From Haladaptatus sp. R4 (lineage in GTDB: Archaea > Halobacteriota > Halobacteria > Halobacteriales > Haladaptataceae): a stretch of 64,000 nucleotides of DNA. Each line of letters starts with the position of its first letter. Position 1 is the first letter of the stretch. The stretch is from the NCBI RefSeq assembly GCF_001625445.1, contig NZ_LWHG01000011.1, positions 310,001-374,000 of the forward strand, given 5' to 3'. Position numbers and translations under genes: made by a program. Below, piece by piece: positions 32,343-40,633 of the stretch. The notes under the pieces were generated by a model. That model saw nothing but the letters and a program-made list of their open reading frames with translations. It was not told where the DNA came from and did not search any database.

Positions 32343-33770
32343 CTACCCGCCCTCGGAGTTCCACGTTCCAAACCGTCGGCGTAGCTCACCCCGGTCGAGT
32401 TCGCCGCTCGAATGCCGAGGAAGCGACGGGACCGATTCGATGGACCGTGGCACTTCGTGCGCCGCGAGTCGTTCCTCCGCGAACTCCCTGAGTTCGCCCG
32501 GCGAAACGTCCCCGACGACGAGCGCCTTCGATGCCATCCCTCCGGTCTCCGCGACGGTTTCGACGATGCCCGCAGCGCGCACGTCCGGATGTGATTCGAG
32601 CACCGTCTCGACTGCCCAGGGGTGGATCGGTTCCGCTCCGCTTTCGATGGCTTCGTCGTCGGCGACGAGGACGTAGCCGTTCGACTCGTTCGAATCCTCC
32701 GAGTCCTTCGGTCCACGTCGGAACACGTCGCCCGTCGGCACCCACTCGCCGAACGCCTCGCCGTCGAGGGACCCGCTGGCCGTCGCCGGACCGCTGACGA
32801 ACAGTTCACCGATCTCCTCGTCCGTTTTCGTCCCGTCTCCGATTCGAACCGCATAGCTCGGGAACGGATAGAGCGTTCCCTCCGACCCCGGCGACTCGCG
32901 GAGGACGTTCGGTCCCGTCTCCGGACGGCCGTAGACGCGGAGCAGTGGAACCGGGAACGCTTCGCGCACGTCCGGCGGCACGTGGCCGCGGGCTCGCGCC
33001 CAGTCGAGCGACGAGCGGTTCGTCAGCGACCCCCCTTCGTCGACCAGTTCGCGGAACTCGGTCGACCGCCCTCCATGCAGGTCACGCCGTGGTTCTCGAT
33101 CGCGAACAACGCGTCCGCCGGGTCGAACGACACGCCGGAGCACGACTCGGCCGCCGACCGTGAGGAGCGGAAGCGCGAAGCCGAGCAAACAATCCGGGAG
33201 TGACAGCGGACGTACGGTGAGCGTACAGTCGTTTCTGCCGAGACCCCAGCCAGCGGTGGCCGCGCGACAGTTCCATTCCACTGCCCGGTTCGACAGACTG
33301 ACGACTCGCGTTCCGTCCTCGGTGTGAACCAGTAGGGTGGTGTCTCGACCGTCCCCTTCGTTCTCATCCCACTCGACCGATTGTGCGTCGTTCGGCGTCA
33401 CGCGGTCGAACTCCTCGAACGAACGGGCGTCGAACTGCCGAACGAGATCGCGCTGTGCCGACTCGAACAGCACGAGGTCGGGATCGATTTGCGCCATCGG
33501 TTCCGAGACGGTAGCCGGTGTCAAGTGATGTGAAACTGGTGCGAACACGCCGCCGACGCGGCGGACGGCGAACAGGTAAACCAGGACTTCGACGCGATTT
33601 CTGGAGACGAGGGCTACCCTATCCCCGTGTCCGACTTCGAGCGCAGTGAGTCGGCCCGCTGCCGTCTCGACGCGCGCTGCCAGTTCGGTATAGGAAACCC
33701 GCTCGTCCCCGTCCACGATTGCCGTCCGATCTCCCCAGCGATCGGCGTGTCGCTTCGATGCGAGCGACAT
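32343..33770 (-). CDS. AMP-binding (acyl-CoA synthetase-like) protein with compensated frame excursion
   Basis: A 475-residue member of the acyl-adenylate family, starting ADRWGDRTAIVDGDERVSY and ending in a typical C-terminal lobe (ELREFAEERLAAHEVPRSIE), with PTGDVFRRG as the hinge. The usual P-loop (S-x-T-T-G-x-P-K) is strongly altered (LLVHTEDGTRVVSLSNRA), so activation chemistry may be lost. Between about 33064 and 33134 the frame gives an Arg-rich segment, while the neighbouring frame reads SFDPADALFAIENHGVTC as relatives do. So one extra base near 33130-33134 and one missing near 33065-33068 cancel out. Sequencing error is likely. A ligase role is uncertain. Confidence 0.75.
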   Translation of the reverse strand: MSLASKRHADRWGDRTAIVDGDERVSYTELAARVETAAGRLTALEVGHGDRVALVSRNRVEVLVYLFAVRRVGGVFAPVSHHLTPATVSEPMAQIDPDLVLFESAQRDLVRQFDARSFEEFDRVTPNDAQSVEWDENEGDGRDTTLLVHTEDGTRVVSLSNRAVEWNCRAATAGWGLGRNDCTLTVRPLSLPDCLLGFALPLLTVGGRVVLRRVVRPGGRVVRDREPRRDLHGGRSTEFRELVDEGGSLTNRSSLDWARARGHVPPDVREAFPVPLLRVYGRPETGPNVLRESPGSEGTLYPFPSYAVRIGDGTKTDEEIGELFVSGPATASGSLDGEAFGEWVPTGDVFRRGPKDSEDSNESNGYVLVADDEAIESGAEPIHPWAVETVLESHPDVRAAGIVETVAETGGMASKALVVGDVSPGELREFAEERLAAHEVPRSIESVPSLPRHSSGELDRGELRRRFGTWNSEGG

Positions 33771-33826
33771 ACCTTCTCTGCGACGCGAGACGGGTTAGCA
33801 GTTCGGGGGCGAATCGACGTTTCTCG

Positions 33827-33865
33827 AACCTATCATGTATATGTCAGAACCATATAAAATAGGTT
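33827..33865 (+). promoter_or_regulatory. promoter with inverted repeat upstream of the small zinc protein
   Basis: AACCTAT (33827-33833) and ATAGGTT (33859-33865) form a 7-bp inverted repeat. The right arm overlaps TATAAAA (33853-33859), which lies 24-30 nt before the ATG at 33883. A repressor bound here would block TBP; which protein is unknown. Confidence 0.4.
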
Positions 33866-33882
33866 AATAAGCAAGTCCTACA

Positions 33883-34020
33883 ATGTCATTCACGGACAAA
33901 ATGACACAGGATAGTGAAACCGATACGGAGGACGTCCTCGTCGAGTGTGATGAGTGCGGAAAGCAGGTACTCTCGGTTTATATCGAAGACGGGACGTGCG
34001 ACGAGTGTCGGATCGAATAG
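33883..34020 (+). CDS. 45-residue zinc-ribbon micro-protein
   Basis: The ORF encodes MSFTDKMTQDSE, an acidic stretch, and two CxxC pairs (VECDECGK and TCDECRIE), the arrangement of small single-domain zinc ribbons known to be frequent in haloarchaea. An internal ATG at 33901 would give 39 residues. A TATAAAA box 24-30 nt before 33883 supports the longer form as leaderless. Function unknown; such proteins are often regulatory or bind RNA or partner proteins. Confidence 0.65.
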   Translation: MSFTDKMTQDSETDTEDVLVECDECGKQVLSVYIEDGTCDECRIE

Positions 34021-34061
34021 TTTGGGATCGGTAACAACGGAATCGGTTCGACGCGTAACGG

Positions 34062-34853
34062 TTAGTCGAACGTCTCGTCAACGTGTCGGGCGAGGAAGTC
34101 GAGCAGTGCGTCGTTGACCGCCTTCGAGTGCTCGACGTGAACGAGATGTGGCGCGTCCTCGAACGTCACCAACTCGCCGCGTGGCAGTCCATCGGCCAGT
34201 TCCTTTCCGGCCTCCACGGGGATCACTCGGTCGTCGGTGCCGTGACAAACGATTGCCGGCGTCGTTATTTCGTACAGTTCGTCGCTCACGTCGAACGCCT
34301 CTAGCGCCGCGAATTGGGCACGCTGGGCGGGGAGGGAGGCGTCGTCCGCGAGCCGCCACTCCACCACGTCCTCCAGTCCGGCCGCGAACGCTTCCTCGCT
34401 CACGGCCGGTCGGAGCGACTCGTGAAGCGCGTCGGGTGTCTTTTCGGCCAGCAGGCGGTCCCGAACGTCCGGCGCGAGGGAGGACCCGTCCGCCGCCGTG
34501 CCGATGAGCGTCAGCGTCTTCGCGCGCGAGAACTGCTTCGCGTAGTGGAGCGCGACCATCCCACCCAGTCCGGCACCGACGAGGTGAGCTTTTCTGACCC
34601 CGTGGTCGGCCAGCACCGCATCCAAGTCGCCCGCCATCTCCGCGACCGAGTAGGGTCCGTCCGGCGCGTCGGACTTCCCCGTCCCGCGGTGGTCCCACAC
34701 CAGCGACTCGAACGGCCCGGTGACGGCGGCGTGTTGCCATCCCCACTGCCACGCGCCGTAGGCCGCATCACCCACGAACGCCACCGTATCGTGTTTCGAC
34801 GACCCGTCCGTCTCGTAGTAGATCGAAGTTCCATCGTGTTCCGCGAAAGGCAT
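34062..34853 (-). CDS. alpha/beta hydrolase-fold protein lacking the nucleophile serine
   Basis: A 263-residue alpha/beta hydrolase fold. LVWDHRGTGKSDAPDGPYS is the oxyanion-loop region, the acid is in CHGTDDRVIPVEAG, and the histidine is in DAPHLVHVEH. The nucleophile elbow, normally G-x-S-x-G, is V-G-A-G-L-G-G, so the Ser is Gly. Unless a shifted residue serves, the enzyme cannot form the usual acyl-serine; it may be a non-hydrolytic member or use another chemistry. The ATG at 34853 is chosen by family alignment. Confidence 0.82.
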   Translation of the reverse strand: MPFAEHDGTSIYYETDGSSKHDTVAFVGDAAYGAWQWGWQHAAVTGPFESLVWDHRGTGKSDAPDGPYSVAEMAGDLDAVLADHGVRKAHLVGAGLGGMVALHYAKQFSRAKTLTLIGTAADGSSLAPDVRDRLLAEKTPDALHESLRPAVSEEAFAAGLEDVVEWRLADDASLPAQRAQFAALEAFDVSDELYEITTPAIVCHGTDDRVIPVEAGKELADGLPRGELVTFEDAPHLVHVEHSKAVNDALLDFLARHVDETFD

Positions 34854-35359
34854 CTCTGTCGAGTGTAGGTGGTTCGTGCGTTTCAAATCGTCCGTTTCGA
34901 ACGCGACTAGAGATGGGTGTTGGTTATCTCTAACATCTACTTTTCTTTCTTATTTTCTACGGACATGTGAAGGATGTCTGGTGGTATCGTGTCCGACTTC
35001 GACAGCAACCAAGTTGCTAGGAAGCAGACCTCGGAAGCCTCCGTCCGGTCGCGCGAGCGCTGCGAGCGTGACGTCGTCAGAGCAACGCTCCGACTGAACT
35101 CGCTACGAATCGGTGCGGTTGGGTAGGCTGGCATTTCAGTAACCGAGCCGCATCATACCGCAACCGCAACGCACCACGAACCTCCCCAGCCGATTCCTCG
35201 CTGACGCTCGTCATCCCTCGCGCGCGTTTCTCGCACGCGCCACTCGGCCGGACGAACTAGCCGAGACGGACCAAATCGGAGCAAAAATCCCCTCTCCATC
35301 CTCGTCGTTGTCGAAAAAAACGAGACACTTTATCGCTCCCACAAAAATCTCCACCTCTC
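34854..35359. other. 506-bp intergenic region with repeat-like GC-rich segment
   Basis: No credible gene. From about 35140 to 35290 the sequence CAACCGCAACGCACCACGAA, CCTCCCCAGCCG, TCATCCCTCGCG and GCCACTCGGCCGGACGAACT resembles an interspersed intergenic sequence I have seen in many haloarchaeal genomes. It contains a GCGCGT/ACGCGC hairpin. The last 30 bp hold the promoter of the HD gene (TTTATC at 35329-35334). Confidence 0.45.
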
Positions 35360-36523
35360 ATGCAGGCGATCAAGGATAGCGTTCACGACTACGTGGAACT
35401 CCCGGCGGTCGCGGCGGCGTTGCTGGACACGGCACCCGTCCAGCGCTTGCGACACATCAAGCAGTTGAGTACGGTTCGGCTGGTGTATCCGTCGGCGAAC
35501 CACACGCGATTCGAACACAGCATCGGCGTCACCCACCTAGCGGGACAGGCTGTGGACCGCCTCGGAATCGACGACCGCCGAGCGACGGCGGTGCAAGCCG
35601 CGGCCTTGCTTCACGACGTGGGGCACGGCCCCTACGGCCACCAGACCGAGGGCATCATCGAACGGCGACTGGGCAGACATCACGACGAAGTCGTGGACCT
35701 GCTCGATCACGGGGAACTGGCCGCGGTGCTCGAACGCTACGACCTGAATCCGAAGGAAATCGCCGCACTCGTCGCTGGCGAGGGCGAACTCGGCCAACTC
35801 GTGGCGGGCGAACTCGACGTTGATCGAATGGATTACCTCGTGCGCGACGCCCACCACACCGGCGTCCCCTACGGCACCGTGGATTACGGTCGCCTACTCA
35901 GTGCACTCCGGTTCGCGGACGGCAACCTCGTGCTGGCGGACGGAAACGTCCAGACCGCGGAAAGCCTCCTCGTCGCCCGCGCGTTGATGAACGCCACCGT
36001 CTACCGCCACCACGTCTCCCGAATCGCTGGTGCGATGCTGGAACGGACGAGCGAGCGACTGCTGGATTCGACGGAGATATCGTCCGAGAAATTCCAGCGA
36101 TTCACCGACGCCGAACTGCTCGCGGCGCTCCGAAACTGCGAGGAGACGGCGGCGATTGCGAACCGAATCGCCGAACGAAACCTGTTCAAACGCGCGGTGT
36201 GGGCCGAATGGGGGGCGGTCCCGGACGACGTCGTGACGACGAGCCACGAGTCGGTCCGGGAGTTCGAGCGCGACATCGCCGCGAAGGCAGGGGTCGAACC
36301 CGAACACGTCCTGCTCGACACGCCCGGGGAACCGAGCATGCCCGAATCGTCGAGTCGAGTGGTCGTCAACGGCGAAATCAGGCGGCTGGCCGACCAATCC
36401 CCGCTGGTGCAGGGATTGCAGGAGTCACAGCGAACGCAGTGGCGGTTGGGCGTGTACGCGCCGGAAGCGACGACGGACGACGTTGAACGCGCGGCGAAAT
36501 CGGTTCTCGGACTGGCACGCTGA
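35360..36523 (+). CDS. HD-domain phosphohydrolase (dGTPase/SAMHD1-like)
   Basis: A 387-residue protein. Its H...HD...D motif is seen in HTRFEHSIGVTHLAG, AALLHDVGHGPYGHQTEG and ELDVDRMDYLVRDAHHTG; the last is the typical late signature of the dGTPase/SAMHD1-like archaeal YdhJ group. It probably removes triphosphate from dNTPs or hydrolyses another nucleotide. A TTTATC box ends 26 nt before the ATG (leaderless). It stands alone. Confidence 0.88.
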   Translation: MQAIKDSVHDYVELPAVAAALLDTAPVQRLRHIKQLSTVRLVYPSANHTRFEHSIGVTHLAGQAVDRLGIDDRRATAVQAAALLHDVGHGPYGHQTEGIIERRLGRHHDEVVDLLDHGELAAVLERYDLNPKEIAALVAGEGELGQLVAGELDVDRMDYLVRDAHHTGVPYGTVDYGRLLSALRFADGNLVLADGNVQTAESLLVARALMNATVYRHHVSRIAGAMLERTSERLLDSTEISSEKFQRFTDAELLAALRNCEETAAIANRIAERNLFKRAVWAEWGAVPDDVVTTSHESVREFERDIAAKAGVEPEHVLLDTPGEPSMPESSSRVVVNGEIRRLADQSPLVQGLQESQRTQWRLGVYAPEATTDDVERAAKSVLGLAR

Positions 36524-36691
36524 CGTAGTTGGCGTTTCCAATTACGAGCGAGCGGTTGCTGGATCCGAATTGGCTGCGTTTGCGGTCCGTCTTCGAACGA
36601 CTTGATGGCGTGAAACGCCGTTATCCGCGGATATACGTCGTCTCCATTCGAATGATGGAAAACGAGGTGCTACGCGGCTGCTTCTGAATAA

Positions 36692-36713
36692 ATTCTATGA
36701 CGCTATATAGAAT
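36692..36713. promoter_or_regulatory. inverted repeat upstream of the HxlR-type gene
   Basis: ATTCTAT (36692-36698) and ATAGAAT (36707-36713) form a 7+7 repeat around an 8-bp TATA-like centre (GACGCTAT). It lies 75-96 nt before the chosen start at 36788, where an autoregulatory operator would be expected. The site differs from the ACTACA repeats downstream of the gene. Confidence 0.35.
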
Positions 36714-36787
36714 CTCCTGACGGAGATACCAGCCCGGACGAAACGGGTTCGGGTTCGAGGGAGGTGCGAGAACGCTATGACTACCGA

Positions 36788-37204
36788 ATGCGTAGCGACC
36801 GTATGGACGACGGCATTCCGGACGCGGAGGAGATCATCGAACGCGGACGACGGTATCGGGACGAACTCGATGAGTACGGGGAACCCGAGCAAAAAGAGAC
36901 GGTCGCGGAACTGTTCACGCTGCTCGGGCGTGCCTATGCCCTCCCTGTCCTCCACCTCTTCTCCCTGAACGAGGGACCGCTTCGATTCTCCGACCTCGAA
37001 GACCGACTCGACGTGTCGCCGACGACGCTCTCCAAACGGCTCTCGGAACTCACCGATGCGGGGCTTTTGACCCGTCACTCCTACGACGAGATACCGCCGC
37101 GAGTCGAGTACGAACCGACCGACGCCGCCAACGGTCTCGCGCCGGTTTTCATCCACCTCTACGAGTGGGCGTCGGTCTACGACCTCGACGGCGATGGCGA
37201 TTGA
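36788..37204 (+). CDS. HxlR-family winged-helix regulator
   Basis: A 138-residue protein. AELFTLLGRAYALPVLHLFS, FSDLEDRLDVSPTTLSKRLSE and GLLTRHSYDEIPPRVEYEPT are the typical HxlR wHTH with its late wing. Starts at 36764 (GTG), 36788 (ATG) and 36803 (ATG) are possible; 36788 is a compromise. HxlR proteins are dimeric one-component regulators of redox or drug responses. It is 141 nt upstream of the ABC exporter genes on the same strand and is the likely regulator of that operon. Confidence 0.85.
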   Translation: MRSDRMDDGIPDAEEIIERGRRYRDELDEYGEPEQKETVAELFTLLGRAYALPVLHLFSLNEGPLRFSDLEDRLDVSPTTLSKRLSELTDAGLLTRHSYDEIPPRVEYEPTDAANGLAPVFIHLYEWASVYDLDGDGD

Positions 37205-37222
37205 GTCGCCGAAGGTTCCATT

Positions 37223-37277
37223 ACTACAAATTCTGTAGTCGATACACTACTACTGACTCGATAGTATATGACTACAG
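37223..37277. promoter_or_regulatory. palindromic operator candidate before the ABC exporter operon
   Basis: ACTACA-AATTC-TGTAGT (37223-37239) is a 6+6 palindrome. Its right arm, extended to CTGTAGTC (37233-37240), is the perfect inverse of GACTACAG (37270-37277). A further ACTACTACT lies between, and a TATA-like GTATAT at 37264-37269 sits under the distal arm. The motif A-C-T-A-n5-9-T-A-G-T is compatible with HxlR dimer binding. Confidence 0.5.
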
Positions 37278-37344
37278 AAGCGAAAGCAAAGGGCGTGATG
37301 AAACACATCCTTACACTCCAACCAGAGCGGACGGAGGGTCCGAG

Positions 37345-38328
37345 ATGACCGACGCGATTCGCGCCGAGGACGTTCACGTCGTCTACCCCGACGGTACCGA
37401 GGCCGTCAACGGCGTGGACATGCGCGTTCCGGAGGGCGAGTTCTTCGGCTTCCTCGGTCCGAACGGGGCCGGGAAGACGACGACGATTCGAACGCTCGTC
37501 ACGCTGTTGCGACCGACCGACGGCGCGGTGACGGTGAACGGCTACGACGTGGCCGAGGACCCGAAGAGCGTCCGCCGGTCGGTCGGCTACATGGCACAGG
37601 AGACGAGCATCGACGAGGAGTTGACCGCCCGCGAGAACGTCGAGTACATGGCGGCCGCGTACGGCATCCCAAAGCCCGATCGCGGCGAGCGCGCGGACGA
37701 ACTGCTCGACCTCGCCGACCTGCTGGACGTCGCGGACAAGTCGGCGAAAACCTTCTCCGGTGGGATGAAAAAGCGACTCGACGCTGTCACCGCGCTGGTC
37801 CACCGCCCGCCGGTCGTCTTCCTCGACGAACCGACGACCGGACTCGACCCGAAGGCGCGCAACCGCCTCTGGGACTACTTCCGCGAGATAAACCGCGAGG
37901 GAACCACGGTGTTCCTCACGACGCAGTACTTGGAGGAAGCGGACCAACTGTGCGACCGAATTTCGCTCATCAAGGACGGCGAAATCGACCTGACCGGCTC
38001 CCCGGACGAACTCAAACGCGAGGTCGGCGGCGATATCCTCGAACTCGAACTCGCGCCGTCCGACGCGGACGTGGCGACCCGCATCGCCGAATCGGGTGAC
38101 GTGTTCGACGACGCCGTCGTCACCGAGACGACGAACGGCATCTCGGTCGGGTCCACGAGGATTCGAACGAACACCCCCGACTACTTCGTCGCGCTTCGTG
38201 AGGCGGGCGTGGAAATCGACGGTTTCGACGTTCGCTCGCCGACGCTCGACGACGTGTTCCTCGCGGTGACGGGCGAAGGTGTCGAAGCGGAGGAGGCGGT
38301 CGAATCGAACACGGAGGTGATGTTATGA
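37345..38328 (+). CDS. ABC transporter ATP-binding protein (DrrA-like)
   Basis: A 327-residue ATPase: Walker A GPNGAGKTT, Q-loop in MAQET, signature FSGGMKKRLD, Walker B VVFLDEPTTGLDP, H-loop replaced by TTQYLEEAD, which is the DrrA-type wording. The C-terminal domain (about residues 230-327) matches the DrrA C-terminal extension. With the DrrB-like permease it forms a drug or lipid exporter. ATG 37345 is chosen because homology begins there; an upstream open frame to 37165 crosses the operator. Confidence 0.9.
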   Translation: MTDAIRAEDVHVVYPDGTEAVNGVDMRVPEGEFFGFLGPNGAGKTTTIRTLVTLLRPTDGAVTVNGYDVAEDPKSVRRSVGYMAQETSIDEELTARENVEYMAAAYGIPKPDRGERADELLDLADLLDVADKSAKTFSGGMKKRLDAVTALVHRPPVVFLDEPTTGLDPKARNRLWDYFREINREGTTVFLTTQYLEEADQLCDRISLIKDGEIDLTGSPDELKREVGGDILELELAPSDADVATRIAESGDVFDDAVVTETTNGISVGSTRIRTNTPDYFVALREAGVEIDGFDVRSPTLDDVFLAVTGEGVEAEEAVESNTEVML

Positions 38329-39155
38329 GCACCGATACGGACAACCACCACAAGCTCGCGCCCGGGAACGGCTTCCTCGGCGACACGTGGGTGAACATGC
38401 GGCGGTGGCTGCTCAAATCGGTTCGAAACCCGTTCATCGTCACGTCCTCCATCGTCCAGCCGCTCATCTTCCTCGTCCTGTTCTCGCAGGTGTTCGGACA
38501 GGTCACGGGTGGCGCTATCGGCGGACCCGGTCAGGACATCAAGTACATCAGTTTCCTCCTGCCCGCCATCGTCATTCAGGTGTCGCTCGTCGCCGCCGCG
38601 AGTTCCGGTATCGGGCTGGTCAACGACATCGAGACGGGAATGTTCGCGAAGGCGCTCGTCTCGCCGATGAATCGCGGAGCGGTGTTCCTCGGGAAGACGC
38701 TCGCCGAAGTCGCCCGTATCTGCGTGCAGATCATCATCGTCGTCGTGGTCGGCGTCGCCCTCGGAGCGAACATCGCCACGGGATTCCTCGGCGTGCTCGC
38801 GCTGATGTTCATCGGCATCCTGTTCTCGATTTGGTTCACGGCGCTCTCGAACGTCGTCGGGATTCAGACCGAGGACACTGAATCGACTATCATCGCCGTG
38901 AACTTCCTACAACTCCCGTTGCTGTTCGTCTCCAGCGCGTTCCTGCCGGTCGACCGGCTACCGCAGTGGATTCAGTACATCAGCGCCGTCAATCCCATCA
39001 CTTACGGCGTCGATGCGGCGCGCGCGCTCGTCATCACCGGCTGGGAGTGGGACACCATCCTCCCGTCGATTGCCGTCCTCATCGTCCTCGACCTCATCCT
39101 CGCCGGACTCGCGTTGGTCGTGATTCGACGCGCCACCAGCGCCAGTGCGCGGTGA
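38325..39155 (+). CDS. ABC-2 type permease (DrrB-like)
   Basis: A 276-residue membrane protein with six helices, including VTSSIVQPLIFLVLFSQVFG and the ABC-2 signature region around ISAVNPITYGVDAARALVITG. It overlaps the ATPase stop by 4 nt (ATGA), and a strong GGAGGTGATG Shine-Dalgarno (38313-38322) precedes the ATG; this is unusual in haloarchaea and fits re-initiation on a polycistronic mRNA. Confidence 0.9.
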   Translation: MSTDTDNHHKLAPGNGFLGDTWVNMRRWLLKSVRNPFIVTSSIVQPLIFLVLFSQVFGQVTGGAIGGPGQDIKYISFLLPAIVIQVSLVAAASSGIGLVNDIETGMFAKALVSPMNRGAVFLGKTLAEVARICVQIIIVVVVGVALGANIATGFLGVLALMFIGILFSIWFTALSNVVGIQTEDTESTIIAVNFLQLPLLFVSSAFLPVDRLPQWIQYISAVNPITYGVDAARALVITGWEWDTILPSIAVLIVLDLILAGLALVVIRRATSASAR

Positions 39156-39191
39156 AGAACGGCGGCAACGGCGAGGACGACTCGCCGCGGA

Positions 39192-39827
39192 TCAGAACAA
39201 GTCGTCGAGGATTTTCGACTCCGCTGCCGCGAGGTGTTCGCTGAACGTGGAGGGGTTGATGTCGAGCGCTTCGGCGATTTCCGTCGCGTTCGCCTGTCGC
39301 GGGCGCTCGAAATACCCCATTTCGTACGATTTTCGGAGAATCTGCCGTTGGCGAGCCGTTAGCTTGCCCCGGTCCACGAAGACGAGATCACGAGTCCGTT
39401 CCCCCGCTGGAGAACGAATGAACCGTTTGATGTCCACGTCGGGAAAGCGCTCACGGAGATCAGCGATAACGTCCTGTAGTTGGTCGTAGCCATCGGCGTA
39501 GAAAACCAGTATCAGCGTCCCCTCCCGAATATCGTAGCGGGTGATCGGACAGCCATGTTGCCCCAAGCACTCACACGGGCAGCTTACACCGTCCTCGTGG
39601 ACGAACCGATACCGTCGCGTCGTCCCGTGCGAGAATATCGGCGTGATATCCCCCTCCGGGTCGTACTCCGCGTCCATCGAAAATTCGGTTACGAGTTCCG
39701 TGTCGTCAGAGGGGCGAGCGCTCACGGCGACCGAGTGGATAGTGGTTTCCGCCAACGCCGAGTGTTTGGCGAGCGGACACCCTTCGGGCGTCCGAAACTC
39801 CACGGTTGCTCGGATTCCAGGTAACAT
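39192..39827 (-). CDS. bacterio-opsin-activator-type HTH regulator
   Basis: A 211-residue protein. The C-terminus DRGKLTARQRQILRKSYEMG and ALDINPSTFSEHLAAAE is the HTH_10 (Bat) domain. The N-terminal about 140 residues form a beta-rich sensor region with three close cysteines (SCPCECLGQHGC), possibly a metal or redox site. The gene converges with the ABC permease; the target is unknown. Confidence 0.85.
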   Translation of the reverse strand: MLPGIRATVEFRTPEGCPLAKHSALAETTIHSVAVSARPSDDTELVTEFSMDAEYDPEGDITPIFSHGTTRRYRFVHEDGVSCPCECLGQHGCPITRYDIREGTLILVFYADGYDQLQDVIADLRERFPDVDIKRFIRSPAGERTRDLVFVDRGKLTARQRQILRKSYEMGYFERPRQANATEIAEALDINPSTFSEHLAAAESKILDDLF

Positions 39828-39897
39828 GGCTGTTTGCGGGATGGTTTGCGTTGGCGCTTTTTCGACCTACCGCTCCACTATCTAATCGCTCTCCTAT

Positions 39898-40359
39898 CTA
39901 CTCGACGTCGCTCTCCCGCTCGACTCTCACTCGGCGGCCGCTCAACTCGTCCGGCGTGAGTTGGTAGAGCTGAATATCGAGATTCTGCTTCGATTCGCCC
40001 CAAATCTCGAACAGCGGACGTTTCGCCTCGCCGTACTGTTCGATATGCTCGACGGTCAACTCGTCCCGCGAAATCTCCCGGAGGGTTCCGGTTGCGACGA
40101 CGCTTCGATACAGATTCCCGTTCTCGTCGTACACGACGAGACGGGCTTGTGGCGCGGACGCCAGAAAGCGCCGCTTCTCGCTCTGTGGTGTCGAAACCAA
40201 TCGTAAGTAGAACCGCCGGTTCTCGACGTCGTAGCCGTATGAAATCGGAATGGCGTACGGATCGTTCTCGCGCGCGAGTGAGAGCACGCCGGTTTCGTGA
40301 TCGCCAAGGATTGTATCCGTCTCCTCTGTAGATAGCTCGACCTGCTGATCCAAAGCCAT
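39898..40359 (-). CDS. pyridoxamine-5'-phosphate-oxidase-fold flavoprotein
   Basis: A 153-residue protein with the split-barrel FMN-binding fold: GVLSLARENDPYAIPISYGY, RFYLRLVSTPQSEKRRFLAS and ARLVVYDENGNLYRSVVATG. It probably binds FMN or F420 and acts in redox housekeeping or as a heme/cofactor-binding protein. It lies 70 nt upstream (in its own direction) of the Bat-type gene on the same strand. Normal length for the family. Confidence 0.82.
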   Translation of the reverse strand: MALDQQVELSTEETDTILGDHETGVLSLARENDPYAIPISYGYDVENRRFYLRLVSTPQSEKRRFLASAPQARLVVYDENGNLYRSVVATGTLREISRDELTVEHIEQYGEAKRPLFEIWGESKQNLDIQLYQLTPDELSGRRVRVERESDVE

Positions 40360-40462
40360 ATCTTATATTGCCGAATGGAGAGAGTCCCATTAATAGTTGC
40401 CTGTGATGCTGTCCGTTTCGGACGAAATCACGTCCCTACAAGAAAGAACAGATGCGGCGGTA

Positions 40463-40633
40463 TCACGAGGAGTCCGCAATCGACGCTTCCGTGAACGCGT
40501 CCGCCGTGACGGCACTCCCACAGATGACGCATCCCTTTCCGATAAGGGCGGCCCTCATCGAATCGTTCACGGTCAACGTTTCCCCGCACTCCGGACAGGC
40601 GAAGATGTACTCGTCTATCCCTTCGCTACTCAT
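40463..40633 (-). CDS. DUF7560-type zinc-ribbon small protein
   Basis: A 56-residue protein: ACPECGETLTVNDSMRAALI followed by GCVICGSAVTADAF gives two CxxC pairs of one zinc ribbon. The family number is from memory. The ATG at 40633 is chosen; the in-frame extension to 40798 is not typical. It sits alone between the PNPOx-fold gene and the divergent DoxX gene. Confidence 0.75.
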   Translation of the reverse strand: MSSEGIDEYIFACPECGETLTVNDSMRAALIGKGCVICGSAVTADAFTEASIADSS

